DNA from: Lineus longissimus
Taxonomy: Eukaryota > Nemertea > Pilidiophora > Heteronemertea > Lineidae
Length of the DNA stretch: 64,000 bases
Assembly: GCF_910592395.1 (NCBI RefSeq)
Contig: NC_088312.1
Span: 16,997,292-17,061,291, forward strand
Reading direction: 5' to 3'
Position 1 is the stretch's first letter, and every line of letters begins with the position of its first letter. The notes under the pieces are model-generated. The model was not told the DNA's origin and did not search any database. It saw only the letters and a list, made by a program, of their open reading frames with translations. The translations under genes were made by a program, and so were the position numbers. This document shows, one piece after another, positions 24,843 to 34,444 of this stretch.

Positions 24843-25146
24843 ATGATCTGAAGAACGATTCTTTTATGAAGCCGATGTAAAAGTAGAAAGTGTCCCTCCT
24901 GGAAAAAGTGTCCGGGCCTATTTATGGCATATGGTTCTATAGAGGCCATGACCATCAATATCTCCAGCGCATAATAGAATCCTTTGTTCCCGGAAAGTTT
25001 ATCCTAGGACATTTTAAACGTCTACACCGGCACCCCATTCAGCCATGTCAGCAACACATTGAGTGCATTTGATCTAATCCTCTAATCCACATACCCATAT
25101 TGCACCAAGGGTAACTAGACATAACGTGATTCGTGTGAATCGCAAT
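24843..25146. other. Short intergenic stretch, nothing recognised
   Basis: No supported gene. One open frame (24890-25072) has no recognisable domain. Confidence 0.4.
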
Positions 25147-25173
25147 GTATGCCCCCGCTGAGTGGGCATATTT
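25147..25173 (+). mobile_element. Probable 5' end of hairpin family HINE-D
   Basis: TATGCCCCCGCTGAGTGGGCATA is a self-complementary end. It is the reverse complement of the 3' stem at 28546 (GTTGAGCGGGGGCATA). In the other hairpin families of this window the 5' end carries the same relation to the 3' hairpin, so this may be the 5' terminus of the element whose core repeats lie at 27880-28548, split early by the Kolobok insertion at 25174. That join is inference. Confidence 0.5.
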
Positions 25174-25478
25174 TTAAAGGCCATATATCAAGGTTTTTTG
25201 CCATTTTCTGCTGTAAGACGATTTCAAAAGTGTACCTAACACTTTATACAATACAGAAAACCAAATGCAATTAGCTCCATCCATTTTGAAGATATAGCCA
25301 ATTATGTGTTTGACAACTTGATTACCTAATCAGGCTAGCAACTGGCTTGTTAGAGCCAGGCGGCAGGTTCAGCAAAAGTTGTGATGTAGATCAGGTTATC
25401 TGTACATGTCATGCAATCATAAAAGCAGGAGGGCCTTAATTAATTATGCACACCTGGAAGTAATGTGTTTCATTCACT

Positions 25479-25784
25479 ATGGTGTATTGTGTGGCTCCGA
25501 ATTGTGTCAAGGATAGCACAAAGAACAATCGAATGACGGATGGGACCCATTTTCATGAATTTCCAAAGCCAGTTGAACGAGAGAGGAGGAAGCTGTGGAT
25601 TCGGAAGTGCAAAGGTTTGGAGTGTTGGAAGCCTGGGCCTTCGGCCAAACTTTGCAGTGATCACTTTATCGATACGGATTATCACATGAAGCCGGATATC
25701 TGCATCCAACTGAATATTAAATGCCACTTGTTAAAAACAGCTGTTCCAACCATGTCAATTGCATTTAATGCCCGAGGCTGCTGA
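25479..25784 (+). CDS. THAP-type zinc-finger protein, transposon-borne, 101 aa
   Basis: The translation is a THAP domain from its first residue. The zinc ligands are C4 and C9 (spacing C-x4-C), then C59 and H62 (C-x2-H). The invariant proline (P29 in HEFPKP), tryptophan W40, F63 after the histidine and the closing AVPT motif (residues 88-91) are all in place. THAP domains are sequence-specific DNA binders found in P-element, Kolobok and ISL2EU transposases and in host proteins. The ORF ends 10 residues after the domain. Either this is a stand-alone DNA-binding protein or the first exon of a longer transposase: GCTGAGGTCGGT at the stop could be a donor site. It sits centrally between TTAA-flanked terminal repeats (25174-26569), so I read it as a transposon protein rather than a host gene. 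Confidence 0.85.
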   Translation: MVYCVAPNCVKDSTKNNRMTDGTHFHEFPKPVERERRKLWIRKCKGLECWKPGPSAKLCSDHFIDTDYHMKPDICIQLNIKCHLLKTAVPTMSIAFNARGC

Positions 25785-26178
25785 GGTCGGTTGTTATACA
25801 TAATGTGTAGGCCCTATTGGGGCCTGTGATACCGCATAGTGTCTTCTTGTGTTCCAGCCATAGCAAGGTGACAGCGACACAGGTCAGTGTCAGTGACAGC
25901 CACTGTCAATGACAGATTATTGTCATCTGACATCTAGGCCTATCTAACGTTGCACGGCATTATATCGTCACGTCAAGATGATTGTGCATAATACCGTCAC
26001 TTTTCAATAGTAGTTCAGCGTCATGACATAACTGGCGATACAACACTGACGAGGCGAAACAATATTGTGCAACATTAGTCTGTTCAAAAATCATACATGT
26101 TATGCATCTGCAACCGTCTATCAATGTCTTCTTTGCTATATCGGCAGGTCTGCCATGCAAATTGATTAACCACAAATT

Positions 26179-26331
26179 CTAATCACTTTCGTCCGAATGA
26201 TCACTCTCATTATGATCTAGTGATATTAATGGCTCGAACATGTACGGCTCAACGTTTAAATATCCTTCTGTATCGACCAAAACATCCTCAAATTCACTGC
26301 TCTCACTCTCTGAACTGTATGCGGAAGCCAT
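26179..26331 (-). CDS. Acidic 50-aa ORF at the 5' end of a minus-strand transposon gene
   Basis: The ATG at 26331 starts a Ser/Glu-rich peptide (MASAYSSESESSEFED...) with the phrase VEPYMFEP near residue 30, ending in an acidic DESD and a stop at 26179. A second minus-strand open frame directly downstream (26175-25960) has CRCITC and CFASSVLYRQL. Together they recall the N-terminal acidic plus FEP motif and the cysteine-rich part of animal proteins annotated as P2X purinoceptor 7-like, which occur in many invertebrate transposon-rich genomes. That resemblance is from memory and needs a search. The two parts are in different frames, so the gene is frameshifted, spliced or decayed. It is convergent with the THAP ORF inside the same TTAA-bounded element. 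Confidence 0.45.
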   Translation of the reverse strand: MASAYSSESESSEFEDVLVDTEGYLNVEPYMFEPLISLDHNESDHSDESD

Positions 26332-26615
26332 CTTGCTTTGTTCTGACTGACCTGATCTACGTCATCAAAAAATCCCTAGCGGCCACATGTGGAACTAATC
26401 TAAAGTTGTGTGTGGTGGGAAATTCAAATAGTTTAAAATTGAAAATTGAAATAACTAAATAATGACTTTATTATTAGAATTTTTTTAATGTCTGGGATCT
26501 TGTTTTTTTAACCCTCAACATATTTCATGAGTATCAGCATGTTTTCAAACCTTGATATATGGCCTTTAATGTTGGGTAGGTTGAAGGAAATGAATTATAC
26601 TGGTAGTAATCTGCT

Positions 26616-27100
26616 TACTGTATTTATGCACATTTTAGCGCACTGCACGCATTGAGGGTGCAGTTAAATTCAATTATAAGCGCAGTTTAAGCGCAGTGCG
26701 CTAATAATTGAACAAAAATGTTCTTGATGTGCATGTTGATTGGTGGCAGGAGAGGAGTCATTCCACCTGGAATGAACAGCAGTTGTGTGTTTTGCTGCTT
26801 AAAAGTGTCTTTCTCTTCGTCTTTCATGTGGCAGTGCGCGATATTCAGAGTTAACATGCTAGAGTACTGGCGGGGTTAAACATGGAAGCATGCAGCACGG
26901 GACTGTGACAGTTTGTTCACATATTCTTCCAGCATGTTATTAGAAGTCATGCAGCCTCCCTTCGATGCAGTGACGATGACGTCTCCGAAAAATATTAGCA
27001 CATGCGTTTATAATCGGGCAAAGTGAAGGCTGAAAATATACCCTAAAACAAGCGATTTTTCATTATAAGCGCATGTGCTAAAATGCGCATAAATACGGTA
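26616..27100. mobile_element. Mariner-type MITE with TA duplication, 481 bp
   Basis: TA (26616-26617) is followed by CTGTATTTATGCACATTTTA, and the right end has CTAAAATGCGCATAAATACG followed by G and TA (27099-27100), an imperfect inverted pair. The interior has GCGCACTGCACG-type and AAGCGCAGT words and no coding frame. TA duplication and terminal repeats fit a Tc1/mariner non-autonomous element. Confidence 0.7.
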
Positions 27101-27117
27101 TGTAGTGTGACAAGTTT

Positions 27118-27600
27118 TCATCAACCAGTCATGAAAGGACTGATGATGGGCATCGTAAGTTGGGTTTGGAGAGTACCTTTGGAGACAGTGGTCATGGTGA
27201 AAACCGTGTCCTTGTTGCAGTAATCAGCCATGAAAGGACTGATTATGAGCACTGTAACTGGTGTTCTGAGAGCAGCTCTGGAGGTGGTTACAGTGGAAAG
27301 AAGTGTCCTTGGTTGAGCAATCAGCCTTAAAGCGGTGATTGACATCGTAATCGGTGTTCGGAGAGCAGCTGTGGATCAAGGCAGTCGTCACAGTGGAAAC
27401 GGTTTGCTTGTTACAGCTCTTGGGCATTCGTCCGCCATTGCTTTATATGGAAGAAGCCGAATTTGTGGGTTGGTGTGTTGGGCTGAGGTGGGAGTTGAGG
27501 AACATCAATTGGATGGGTATCGTAGCTGGTGTTCTGGTAGCAGCTGTGGAGGCAGTGGTCGAAGTGGAGGAGTTGCTTCCAAGGGATGCCGAGTGGCCAC
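27118..27600. repeat. ~100-bp degenerate tandem repeat, about four copies
   Basis: Units near 27121, 27224, 27321 and 27500 share CAGTCATGAAAGGACTGAT (or a decayed form), ATCGTAAxTGGTGTT, GAGAGCAGCTxTGGA and GTCAxxGTGGAAA. Both strands have open frames through parts of the array, with different peptides in each unit. It adjoins the endonuclease fragment at 27605-27835 and may be the 3' non-coding part of the same element. Confidence 0.6.
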
Positions 27601-27604
27601 TCTA

Positions 27605-27835
27605 TTACTGATTGAACGTATAGTAGACTGGGTTGTGGTAGCTGTAGTATGTTCTGCACACTCCTGCATGTATTTCATCAGGATGCGACTTGATATAGAT
27701 GTGATCTAACAGTGTGCAGTTGAGTGTTGTAGGTTCCTTGATGAGTTGTTGAAATGAATGGAGGGGGTGTTCCGGCACTTGAAGACGTTCTTTGAGTAGG
27801 TTGTAGTTGAAATCTCCGCCGATCACAGTATGCAA
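27605..27835 (-). pseudogene. C-terminal fragment of an endonuclease (EEP) domain, Helentron or non-LTR type
   Basis: The peptide contains VIGGDFNYNLLK, QLIKEPTTLN, LLDHIYIKS and a terminal TYYSYHNPVYYTF. This is the order seen in the exonuclease-endonuclease-phosphatase domain of mobile elements: GDFN, LDHIY and a closing S-x-H-x-P. The catalytic SDH is SYH here. It ends at a natural-looking stop, so the domain is C-terminal. Helentron proteins carry such an endonuclease C-terminal to the helicase, and the window is full of Helentron-derived non-autonomous elements. Non-LTR retrotransposons usually carry it N-terminally, which argues for Helentron. It is truncated just upstream of the first GDFN residues, near 27850, and no Rep or helicase sequence is present. 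Confidence 0.7.
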
Positions 27836-27879
27836 TGGAGATGGAATGGTTCTTGGGTTAAACTGTTATAAAGTGGAAT

Positions 27880-28548
27880 GCAAAAATCAAGTTTGTGGCC
27901 TGGCGGCCATCTTGGATTTTGGGTCGAGCCCAAAATCAATAGGGCACCTCCCCTTCACTAGAACATCACACCACAGAAGTTTCAGGTTTATCACTCACTC
28001 GGTTCTCAAGTTATGGGGCGGAATAAAAAAAACAAAGATGGCCGCCTGGCGGCCATGATGGATTTTAGGTCGGGCCCAAAATCAATAGCGCACCTCCCCT
28101 ATACTAGAGCATCACACCACATTAGTTTCAGGTTTATCACTCACTCGGTTCTCAAGTTATGGGGCAGAATGCGAAAAACAAAGATGGCCACCTAGCGGCC
28201 ATGATGGATTTTAGTTCGGGCCCAGAATCGATAGGGCACCTCCTCTACACTAGAGCATCACACCACAGAAGTTTCAGGTTTATCACTCATTCAGCTCTAT
28301 AGTTAGGCGGCGGAATGCAAAAAACAAATATGGTGGCCTGGCGGCCATCTTGGATTTGGGCTTTGGCCCAAAATCAATAGGAAACCTTCGAGACCCTAGG
28401 CCTTCACACCATAAAAATTTCAAGTCTACCGGACAAGCGGTTCCTGAGTTATAGAGCGGAATAGAGTGCGGACGCGGATGCGGACGCGGAAACCAGCCAA
28501 GAACAATATGCCCCCATCTCAACTTCGTTGAGCGGGGGCATAATGAAC
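27880..28548 (+). mobile_element. HINE-D: four ~148-bp core repeats and a 3' stem-loop
   Basis: Core units begin near 27895, 28041, 28185 and 28331. Each has GGCCTGGCGGCCATCTTGG, GGGCCCAAAATCAATAGG, CACACCACAGAAGTTTCAGG and CGGTTCTCAAGTTATGG. They are followed by a GGACGCGGATGC tract and the stem TATGCCCCCATCTCAAC / GTTGAGCGGGGGCATA around 28509-28546. The plan matches the HINE-A and HINE-B families but the sequence differs. No coding content. Confidence 0.75.
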
Positions 28549-28689
28549 CCAGTAAGACAGGTAAACCTAACACAGCAGGTGGTGTCTGTGGTGCAATAGC
28601 AGATGTCTAGGAGGAAGGCCACGGAGCGCAATCAATCAGCTTATCTGACCTATTATAAACATCCAGCTGAGAGGCATTCCACCTATTTC

Positions 28690-29290
28690 GCTCAACTTTG
28701 GCTAACGGGGTCTGGCTGTCATGTAATTTCTGAAATTAGTCCCTAAAGACCTTATGGCTACCCACTGAAAGGAACTAGTGATAATATCGCCTACTAGACT
28801 TCTTTTTAGCAGAAAATTGGTTACCGTGTTGCAAAATAAATCTTCCATCTTTAGACTGGTCACAGTGGATATGCTGAAATATAGCCTGGTTCCTTTGCCA
28901 ATTCCATGCGCGGAATACAACTGCGCAACTATACGTCATAGCCCTGGCTTTTGAATCATCAAAAATTCAGTCAAATGTGCCTGTAGCGCCAACTGGCGGT
29001 GAAAACTAAACTAATTCCATTACAAGTAAAAATGAAAAATTATCAAAAAATATTCGGCCAGATGTGAAAACAATATTTCCTCTGTGGACCGAAGTATAAA
29101 GGAATAAAGTTTTAACTTCCCGATTACCTCATTCGCTTTTAATGTAGGTCGGATCGTGCTGATTTTTGGTTTCTGAGTTCCCCTTGGTCTACTTCTAATT
29201 AATTTAGCAGCGTCAACAAAGTGCCTAGGTTTTACGGTTAAAAAATGCCCAAAATTGACACAGATGGAAGGAAGGACAGACACCATTCCC
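28690..29290 (+). mobile_element. HINE-A fragment lacking its 3' stem
   Basis: Shares TTAGTCCCTAAAGACCTTAT, GATAATATCGCCTAC and the later AGGTTTTACGGTTAAAAAATG block with the copies at 32990 and 45535. Ends in a GATGGAAGGAAGGACAGAC tract near 29285 where the terminal stem would be expected. Truncated. Confidence 0.65.
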
Positions 29291-29363
29291 TTTGTAATAT
29301 TGTAAGAAATTATAAAAGTTACGAACCCGAGTGATCAAAGTGACAACATCACATGATTTTGTT

Positions 29364-29716
29364 TCTAAATGAAATGGCCAGGGCCATTGTGCTCACCTGT
29401 CGATATGAAAGGGAGAGTATGAGGAAGAACTTGTCATTCTTAGGGGTTAATCAAGCAATAGCTGTGGGATGGTGTGGTTTGTCTTGAATGAAATGGCCAG
29501 GGCCATTGTGCTCACCTCTTGTGAAGGGAAGATGGATGAAGCATTACCATGGTTTTATTAATGTAAGAAAGAAATGAAGTAATGTTTTACAATGAAAAAA
29601 TACATGAGAGATAAAACAATGCGTGAGTTGAATTTAATTGAGGTGACTACAGGTATCCTTAGGGGAGAGTCTACTATTAACATTTGGGGCCCTGCTGGCC
29701 AAACTGAGAATCAGAA
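29364..29716 (+). mobile_element. Two tandem HINE-B 5' ends, the second cut by HINE-A
   Basis: AATGAAATGGCCAGGGCC followed by ATTGTGCTCACC occurs at 29366 and again at 29487, about 121 bp apart. The second continues for 230 bp to TTTGGGGCCCTGCTGGCC near 29690 and is interrupted by the HINE-A 5' end at about 29717. This dates the HINE-A insertion as later. Confidence 0.65.
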
Positions 29717-30310
29717 CAAGCGGCCTAAGGGCCTGGCGCTCAGCTGAGTTAATATCATTAATATCTTCCCGGTGTTTTTGTTTCATTATGCATGACCATG
29801 GCATGCTCCATGGTATTTGATATCCTTTTGCGTTCACTACGGTACCAATGTTTTTGGTTGACATAATTATGCCACTGTTCATTCCTCAATCCTGACCATA
29901 ATTCGGGTGAAATCATCGTATGAAAATATTTACCGAAACATGAAGTTTATGCCATGAATGAGGATACTCATTGTCATAGCCTCGTTTACAAGTACGAAGT
30001 ATTTTCCCGCGAATATTCAAAACTGCTTGCCAGTTAAATAACATGTGACTATACACAAAATAGAAAACTTTGATGGAAATTGTAAATCATTTTTTTATCT
30101 ATCAGGGGAAACGGTATCCAGTGAAAACGTCTCCATGCCAAAACGTCCTCGCTTTCAAGGTACCAAAACGTCCTCGTGTCAAAAACGTCCTCCCTTCAAT
30201 TGAAGGTGGCTTGGCATTGGGGGCTTGGGCTTGGGCTTTGCCTTGGGTAATCACCCTAAGCTCCAAATCTAGATGGGCGGGCAGGTATATGAAACAAAAG
30301 CCCGAATAGA

Positions 30311-30527
30311 GATTTACGATTATGTTTGCTCTGTGGAAGTGATGTAGAAAATGAAATCCATTTCCGTATGCAATGTACAAAAGATTTACGATTATGTTTG
30401 CTCTATGGAAGTGATGTAGAAAATGAAATCCATTTCTGTATGCAATGTACAAAAGATTTACGATTATGTTTGCTCTGTGGAAGTGATGTAGAAAATGAAA
30501 TCCATTTCTGTATGCAATGTACAAAAT
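30311..30527 (+). repeat. 72-bp tandem triplication of a coding fragment
   Basis: Units start at 30311, 30383 and 30455 with GATTTACGATTATGTTTGCT. They differ by a few bases only. Since 72 is a multiple of three, the reading frame is preserved across all units. Confidence 0.9.
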
Positions 30528-30571
30528 ATGCAAGAACTCGCACGGATTACCTAAAATCCATTGATACATAG
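30326..30571 (+). pseudogene. Triplicated CCHC zinc motif resembling the C-terminus of a non-LTR reverse transcriptase
   Basis: Each 24-residue repeat contains C-x2-C-x8-H-x4-C: CLLCGSDVENEIHFCMQC with minor changes. The pattern and the ENEIHF word are like the cysteine-histidine motif at the C-terminal end of LINE reverse transcriptases (CR1/RTE-like proteins, where one copy is usual). The last unit continues into KYARTRTDYLK, as after the single motif of such proteins. Three in-frame copies are unusual. Upstream there is no polymerase domain, so this is a fragment captured inside the 30113-32476 element. It may be non-functional. Confidence 0.55.
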
Positions 30572-31042
30572 ATTTACAGGGATTGTCAGATTTAAGAAAA
30601 CTTTGTATGAGGGGATACCACATACACCACTCAATATGATATGGATCATTGGCATATCTAGTCGAAATCACCTATAACACTACTTCTCATTTGGGGCCGC
30701 TCATTTTCACAATACTAGTATTTGACCCTAGCTTTACTACTTTACTATCAATGTGACAAACGGACAAATATCAATACTGTGTTCGCAATATAATTGTACA
30801 CATTAATGGGGCCGCATTATTATGCTGAATTTATTGTTCTCCTAAGGAGGTTTCTTTAAATGACAATAATGATCATAGTAATAGGTATTGGAGCAGAATA
30901 TTACATGCAGGGTGAAAGAACCAATTTAGTTCCGTTATCATATATACATGTATAGGTGGATAAAGTTAGAAAATGAAATAGTGCAGATCAGATAATAATG
31001 ATGATAATAATAATAATATAAAATATATCAAGTCAAAATATC

Positions 31043-31612
31043 AGTCTGTCAGTAGTGTGAATTGACGATATCTAGTGAGGCCTTCATCGTGTTACCCTTA
31101 ATTACGCAATAAGAGATGTCACAGTCTGTCAGTAGTGTGAATTGACGATATCTAGTCAGGCCTTCATCTTGTCACCCTTAATTACGCAATAAGAGATGTC
31201 ACAGTCTGTCAGTAGTGTGAATTGGTGAGTGAGGCCTTCATCGTGTTACCCTTAATTACGCAATAAGAGATGTCACAGTCTGTCAGTAGTGTGAATTAGT
31301 GATATCTAGTCAGGCCTTCATCGTGTCACCCTTAATTACGCAATTAGAGATGTCACAGTCTCAGTAGTGTGAATTGGTGATATCTAGTCAGGCCTTCATC
31401 GTGTCACCCTTAATTACGCAATAAGAGATGTCACAGTCTGTCAGTAGTGTGAATTGGTGATGTCTAGTGAGGCCTTCATCGTGTTACCCTTAATTACGCA
31501 ATAAGAGATGTCACAGTCTGTCAGTAGTGTGAATTAGTGATATCTAGTCAGGCCTTCATCGTGTCACCCTTAATTACGCAATTAGAGATGTCACAGTCTC
31601 AGTAGTGTGAGT
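31043..31612 (+). repeat. 80-bp minisatellite, eight units
   Basis: Units start with AGTCTGTCAGTAGTGTGAAT at 31043, 31123, 31203, 31277, 31357, 31435, 31515 and 31595, giving spacings of 80, 80, 74, 80, 78, 80 and 80. Each has AGGCCTTCATCGTGT and CCCTTAATTACGCAAT. Units 4-5 and 7-8 share the same pair of variants (CAATTAGAG, loss of TG in AGTCTCAG), which suggests duplication of a dimer. Internal to the 8-bp-TSD transposon. Confidence 0.92.
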
Positions 31613-31852
31613 GCCAGTCGGGGAAACCTGTCCTTCTACCTGATGGTGCGACTTCTGGTGGAACAGGCCAATCTCGTGAACATACAGGTGCGACTCGTGT
31701 CCGATAAGAAGCTCAAACGGAGGCAACGAAAGCAGTACCGAAGCAACCAAGCAAAGATCGCCGCCGCATGGAACGATTTCAACAACGGGACCAAGTCGGC
31801 ACTCGCTCTCCTGCGCACGTGTTCGCGCCTTGTTGCGCCAAACATCGAATAG
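31607..31852 (+). CDS. Candidate 3'-terminal exon, C-terminal basic protein fragment, unrecognised
   Basis: An open frame runs from the edge of the minisatellite into a stop at 31850-31852. The product is Lys/Arg-rich in the middle (KLKRRQRKQYR) with AAAWNDF and LLRTCSRLVAP near the end. It is clearly GC-richer than its flanks, which supports coding. TCTCAG immediately upstream could be a splice acceptor, so the first ATG may not be the start. AATAAA at 32017 could end the transcript. I do not recognise the family. By position it could be the last exon of the gene once carried by the 30113-32476 transposon, or captured host sequence. Confidence 0.4.
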   Translation: MSASRGNLSFYLMVRLLVEQANLVNIQVRLVSDKKLKRRQRKQYRSNQAKIAAAWNDFNNGTKSALALLRTCSRLVAPNIE

Positions 31853-33778
31853 ACATTCGTGAATATTGCATTTATTTTTACATGATTTTAAAAACTTGTA
31901 AATACACGTTTGTTCGTAATTCATTTTAAATTCATTTTAAATACTTGTAAATACTTGTAAATACTAATTGTACATCTTGTAAATAGTCATAGGCATACCT
32001 GTGTTTGTTGCTTAATAATAAAGAGACATCAAAGTAGGCTATTTCTTGAGTTGTTCGCTTTTAAGTTGCGCCCATCCTGAGGATTATTCCATAAGTGTCG
32101 CGGACAACCTTTGATACTTCGTTCTGATTAGCTTAGATCCTTCCCGCCATCTCATTATTATCCCCAGGTCCACGTGACCCATGTAACTTCCTTGTTCAAT
32201 AAAGTAGTCAGATAGCATTTAAAATTTACAGTACACACTTCGTTGATTCCTTCTTTATCCGAACCCTATTTCCACGTGCTTAAGCACAATAAGTGAGTGT
32301 ACTCCCTTCCCCTATTTTATAGTACTATCCAGCTGTCCAGTACACTTGCCATACAGGCATACGCCTTAACCATTGTTAATGAAGGCGGGGACGTTTTGGA
32401 TAGGGGACGTTTTCCCGTACCCGGGGACGTTTTGGTAAGGGGACGTTTTGGACTGGGGACGTTTTAACTGGTAAGCGGGGAAACAAGCTGATGATGATCA
32501 AATAAATCATTCATGAGAAATCGTTTTGTTGCTGAAGCTTGCATGACGAAGTTAATGCTAAACCATTTCTTGTGCTCTACTGCGCCACCGTAGTTTTCTA
32601 TTTAGACCAGCGATGACGTCATTTCTGGTGATTCCCTACGTTGTCCAATGAGCGCTTTTTAAAATGTGCCATTTGGTATTGTACAGTATGCAATGTATTT
32701 TTTCAGCGCTGCCAGTTGCCGAAGAGAATGCCGTAGCTCCCTCAATTTCCAATCAATTTTTATGGGAGTGACATTATTGTATTGCTTAGAATGTCTACTT
32801 TTTACTCATGAAAGAATCGTAGAACTATAACATAGATAGGCGAACAGAATCATGCCGATTCACTGCACATACTGTGGGAATTCTCCACTTCAAAATACAT
32901 CGGCGATGTCATCGCGAACAGAGCATGCACTTCAGATATCGTTTTCACAGAAATGTCGCCAAATATTCAAGAACTAATTTCTGAATTTAGTCCCTAAAGA
33001 CCTTATGACTACCACTGAAACGAACTAGTGATAATATCGCCTACCAGACTACTTTTTAAGCAGAAAATTTGGTACTTGAGTGTCATTGAGCTCCAAGATT
33101 ATTGCACATAGCGTAAACAACATGCCGCCATTTTGTCTCCGCTTCGGTATTTCGTACGCCGCTTATAATGCACCTTCTCAATTAAAACCAACATAATAAG
33201 GCCTTACATCGTTGATTGAATAGGAACACCACACAAAACACAATAAAGTGGGGGTACAATCGATTACGAAGCTGAAGTGAACAGTGATTTATTCCTGGAG
33301 CTACTGCTTTTGTTGTGTAGCTGCCATGTTTTGAGAACTGGCAAATAGGAGACTTCATTGATGGCCGACGTCATCGGGCGGGAATTTGAATCAGCAGAAA
33401 TAATTAAAAGGCAGGTAGCGCCCTCTCCTGTTAAAATTTTGAACTTTTTCTCAATAAAATAGATTTTCAAGAATTTTAGCTTAATATTAGAGCATATTTC
33501 GACTAATTCGGCTGCTCCTAGGCCGATATAGGCCAGTTTCTTTCATGCGCTCCCGCTCGCAGGAAGTAGGTCGAATGGCGACAAATTTTGTTTTGAAAGT
33601 AGAGTTTGACCAGAAGTATCCAGAAATGCAAAATTGAAGTCTCTACTAGGTCTTACGGTTACAAAATGTGCACCATGGGTTTAACGGACGGATGGATGGA
33701 TGGATGGACAGACAGACGGACGCCACTGAAAAACTTATTTGACAAGCTCGGCTGACTTAGTCAGCTGAGCTAAAAAGA

Positions 33779-34444
33779 CTGCAGTTTAGTCTAAGAGTAT
33801 AGGGGTACATTCGTACCAAGTTAGGGATCTGTAGCTAAAGCAGTGACAAAACGTGCCGTCATTGTAAAATGGCGGTGCCATAGGAAAACTTTGACCTCTG
33901 TGACCTTGAGAAGTAGGTCAAATCAAAAACCCACATTTATGAAATGTATCCTTGCCAGGAGTACCTACCATAAAAATGTTATGAAAATCAGACCACTATT
34001 AAACGAGCAATCAAACATTTTAACTTTGGACATTAAATTTGGCCCCCGGGTGGCCAAACTAAGAATTTTTCAAGATGCCCGCCTGGCACCCATATTGGCT
34101 ATCACATTTGATAAACCAGATGTAGAAATTACATAATTGTGTACGTCATAAAATAGGGTTACCTGGTGGTAAAATCAGGAATTGAATCGGATCCGTCTCC
34201 TAGGTATCATTACATAGGGAAACATGTACCAAGTTTCAAGTCGATAGCTCCAGCAGTTACAAAACGTGAATTGCTAATGGACAACGACGGACGGACTCTT
34301 GTATTAGGGACACACTTGGAAGTGACAAATGCCGTCCTTAATAGAGTGGTGGCCTGATTACAGAGGTCATAATGAATGGAAATAGCCTATTTAAGACTAA
34401 AATCAGTGTCAGGGAAGGTGTCCTGCTAACAGAGGACTTCGCTA
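33779..34444 (+). mobile_element. HINE-B core fragment
   Basis: Contains TTTGACCTCTGTGACCTTG, AGTAGGTCAAATCAAAAACC, GGCCCCCGGGTGGCC and GTACCAAGTTTCAAG as in the complete copies, ending in GACAACGACGGACGG without the stem-loop. Begins directly at the 3' terminus of the HINE-A copy. Confidence 0.65.

Larger units (their letters stand above)
25174..26569. mobile_element. Probable Kolobok-superfamily DNA transposon (TTAA duplication, THAP ORF)
   Basis: TTAA at 25174-25177 is followed by the terminal repeat AGGCCATATATCAAGGTTT, and the exact reverse complement (26547-26565) is followed by TTAA at 26566-26569. The element body is 25178-26565, 1388 bp. Inside are a complete THAP zinc finger on the plus strand and an acidic ORF on the minus strand. 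TTAA target choice together with a THAP domain is characteristic of Kolobok elements; piggyBac also uses TTAA but lacks THAP and usually starts CCC. No complete transposase catalytic domain was seen, so this copy is probably internally deleted and non-autonomous. Confidence 0.7.
30105..32484. mobile_element. 2364-bp DNA transposon with 8-bp duplication and AAAACGTCC minisatellite ends
   Basis: GGGGAAAC at 30105-30112 and 32477-32484 flanks the element, and the paralogous uninterrupted site at 45056-45063 has one copy, so the duplication and borders are firm. The terminal repeats are imperfect (GGTATCCAGTGAAAACGTC against GCTTACCAGTTAAAACGTC on the opposite strand). Each end continues as a minisatellite of AAAACGTCC units, three or four on the left and five on the right in inverse orientation. 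Inside are a triplicated zinc-finger fragment, an 80-bp minisatellite, and a candidate 3' exon with AATAAA at 32017-32022. An 8-bp duplication is typical of hAT and P superfamilies; no catalytic domain is present to choose between them. Confidence 0.85.
29717..33776 (+). mobile_element. HINE-A (pearl-like) copy split by a 2364-bp transposon
   Basis: The 5' end GGCCTAAGGGCCTGGCGCTC runs into AGCTGAG; the 3' end has a GGATGGATGG/GACGG microsatellite, then GACAAGCTCGGCTGAC, TTAGTCAGCTGAGCT and AAAAA. The paralogue at 44283-46324 aligns from 30026/44976 onward, and the only large difference is the insertion at 30113-32476. Short inverted copies of GCTCAGCTGAG occur at both ends. Non-coding; needs an autonomous Helentron for movement. 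Confidence 0.75.
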
